DNA of 64,000 bases, from NCBI GenBank assembly GCA_015066565.1, contig SVOB01000001.1:992001-1056000 (forward strand), in the 5' to 3' direction. Made by a program: the position numbers and the translations under genes. How positions within the stretch are numbered: position 1 is the first letter of the stretch; each line of letters starts with the position of its first letter. Positions 62,408-64,000 of this stretch are shown here, piece after piece. A model generated the notes under the pieces. It made no database searches, was not told the origin of the DNA, and worked only from the letters and a program-made list of their open reading frames with translations. Source of the DNA: Oscillospiraceae bacterium (GTDB taxonomy: Bacteria > Bacillota > Clostridia > Oscillospirales > Acutalibacteraceae).

Positions 62408-64000
62408 TTAAGCTGCATCCATTGATGTGAGAAGGCTCTTGACATAGTCAGCCTTATCAGCCGTAGCCTCGACATAAAGAACGCTCTTCGGATTGCCGGA
62501 AGCGTCAACCGTAGAAACAGTCTGATAATTAAGCGCCGCAGCATCCGGATAAAGTGACTTGATTGTATTGATTCTTGCATCAAGGATTGACGCATCATCA
62601 GCCGATTCAAGAGGCCTCCACTTAACCTCGTTCGAGGTCTGACCGTCGAGCTCATCAAGCTGTGACTTAACGTATTCCTTGTCGCCTTCCTTACAGAATA
62701 CCATGAAGGATTCTGCAAGATCGTCGTTTGAATACTGATAGAAGGTAACGCCGGTAAGGTTGAGGTTGCTTACTCTTGAAAGCATCTCAGTAACCGTGCT
62801 GTTGACAGGTGTGTAAACGAAGAACGAATCAGTTGCGTCGGAGTCAACGTCAATTACGTCGTTAAGAAGATCAAGAGCTCTGTTGACGTCTGACTTGCTG
62901 CCATAGAGATAAATCATCTTCGTGTATTCGCTTCTGCCGAAGATTTCAACGTTAGAGCCAAGCTCTGCGAGAAGTCTTGTCGCAACGTCTCTTGTTACAT
63001 ACTGAAGTTCCTTTGCATAGAGGATTGTGGTTTCAGTAGTGGTTGTTGTCTCTTCGTTATTTGTAGTATTGTTTGTAGTGTTATTGGTAGTGTTGTTGGT
63101 AGTGTTGTTAGTTGTGTTATTTGTTTCGGTGTTAACAACACCCTCTGAATTACCGCTCTCACTCTTGAGTGATGACGGAGTGTAGGCAGGCGTATCAACA
63201 ACAGCCTTTATTTTCATAATGTTAGCAAGGTCAGCGCCCGTAACATATGTATAAAGCGTATAGGGCTTCGAGGACATTACAACACCCGCATCAAGTCCGA
63301 GTGTTCCGAGTAATGAGCTGAATTCGGAAGCCTCAATATAATTCATATTAATGGGGGAGAAATTCACCGGAACAACAGTGCTGCCTGCAACTGTGTTAGT
63401 GCTTTTATCGAGGATGTCAATAAGCTCCTTAATCTTAGCAACTTCCTTCGGATATGCGCTTATCCAGATTTTACTCTTCTCTGTATCAACATTAAGTGTT
63501 GTTACATTTTCAAGTCCGATTGAGCCCATAGCGTTCTGAAGAACCTCGGCAGTAATGTACTTAAGGCTGTATTCGGCAAGAACAACCGAATCAACGAACT
63601 TTGAGTTAAGGTCGGAAACAGAGCCTACGAAAATTGTGTTGCCGTCCTTAAGGAAAGACATATCAGCCATTCTTGTAGCGTAGTCAATAGCTTTGATGGG
63701 CGAAACATCTTCGAGCTTAAGGGTAATTGTCGTATCGTTTCCTCTGTAGACTACTGTGTAGCCTGCGTTAAGAGCAATAGCGCTGATTACATCCTTGATG
63801 TTTGCGTCCTCAACGTCAAGCGACATCTTTGTAACGCCATAGCTTCCTGCGGCATAGTTGGTGCTTACCGGAATCTTGAGAATCTGACCGGTATAAAGCT
63901 TGCTGACCGCAGTCATATCGTTTGCGTTGCGAATTTCACTTACCGAAATACCGTAGTGCCTTGCGATTGAAGAGAAGGTGTCGCCGGTCTGAACAACATA
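62408..64000 (-). CDS. LysM + secretin N-domain (STN/N1)-like protein, PilQ-related; 5' end outside the window
   Basis: ORF continues in frame to the window edge: YVVQTGDTFSSIARHYGISVSEIRNANDMTAVSKLYTGQILKIPV (LysM), then LDVEDANIKDVISAIALNAGYTVVYRGNDTTITLKLEDVSPIKAIDYATRMA (STN-like) and repeated secretin-N-like segments; no secretin barrel before the stop. Confidence 0.8.
   Translation of the reverse strand, partial: YVVQTGDTFSSIARHYGISVSEIRNANDMTAVSKLYTGQILKIPVSTNYAAGSYGVTKMSLDVEDANIKDVISAIALNAGYTVVYRGNDTTITLKLEDVSPIKAIDYATRMADMSFLKDGNTIFVGSVSDLNSKFVDSVVLAEYSLKYITAEVLQNAMGSIGLENVTTLNVDTEKSKIWISAYPKEVAKIKELIDILDKSTNTVAGSTVVPVNFSPINMNYIEASEFSSLLGTLGLDAGVVMSSKPYTLYTYVTGADLANIMKIKAVVDTPAYTPSSLKSESGNSEGVVNTETNNTTNNTTNNTTNNTTNNTTNNEETTTTTETTILYAKELQYVTRDVATRLLAELGSNVEIFGRSEYTKMIYLYGSKSDVNRALDLLNDVIDVDSDATDSFFVYTPVNSTVTEMLSRVSNLNLTGVTFYQYSNDDLAESFMVFCKEGDKEYVKSQLDELDGQTSNEVKWRPLESADDASILDARINTIKSLYPDAAALNYQTVSTVDASGNPKSVLYVEATADKADYVKSLLTSMDAA

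Noticed and set aside
63040-63135. Possible CRISPR-like array
   Set aside because: The 12-nt units are in-frame TNNT coding repeats with no spacers.
1-64000. tRNA, rRNA, tmRNA or named riboswitch
   Set aside because: None recognised by eye; a tRNAscan-SE/Rfam scan would be decisive.

Overview
The window looks like a chromosomal segment of a low/medium-GC anaerobic Firmicute (Clostridia/Ruminococcaceae-like; this is inferred from gene content only). From left to right it contains: a partial mfd, pth and glmU; an epimerase fused to a zinc-ribbon-like tail; a YtrA-type GntR/ABC operon with three small membrane-anchored proteins behind it; dnaI/dnaD-like genes and nth; pyruvate phosphate dikinase; a transglutaminase/DUF4358-like/DHHW surface cluster; paaK-ACT; SDR/epimerase/MFS genes; a NitT/TauT-type ABC transporter with a Crp/Fnr regulator; a NAD(P)-linked [FeFe]-hydrogenase operon (hndA...hndBCD) interleaved with a putative sensory [FeFe]-hydrogenase-like protein, two DRTGG-like proteins, two HATPase proteins and a PHP protein; and a large type IV pilus locus (two pilins, PilB/C/M/N/O/T, and a LysM + secretin-N-domain protein running off the right edge). 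The most interesting region is about 41.3-64 kb. A three-gene minor-pilin cassette is present twice as a ~14 kb convergent inverted duplication. Both copies carry an identical 32-nt palindromic element upstream. Their last genes share a 109-bp block with 2 mismatches, although the flanking coding sequence is strongly diverged. The same locus encodes very large (1167 and 1354 codon) class-III-signal minor pilins and a LysM-tethered secretin-like protein with no visible barrel. Three mosaic intergenic repeats built from chained hairpin modules are also present. No tRNA, rRNA, CRISPR array or transposase was recognised.
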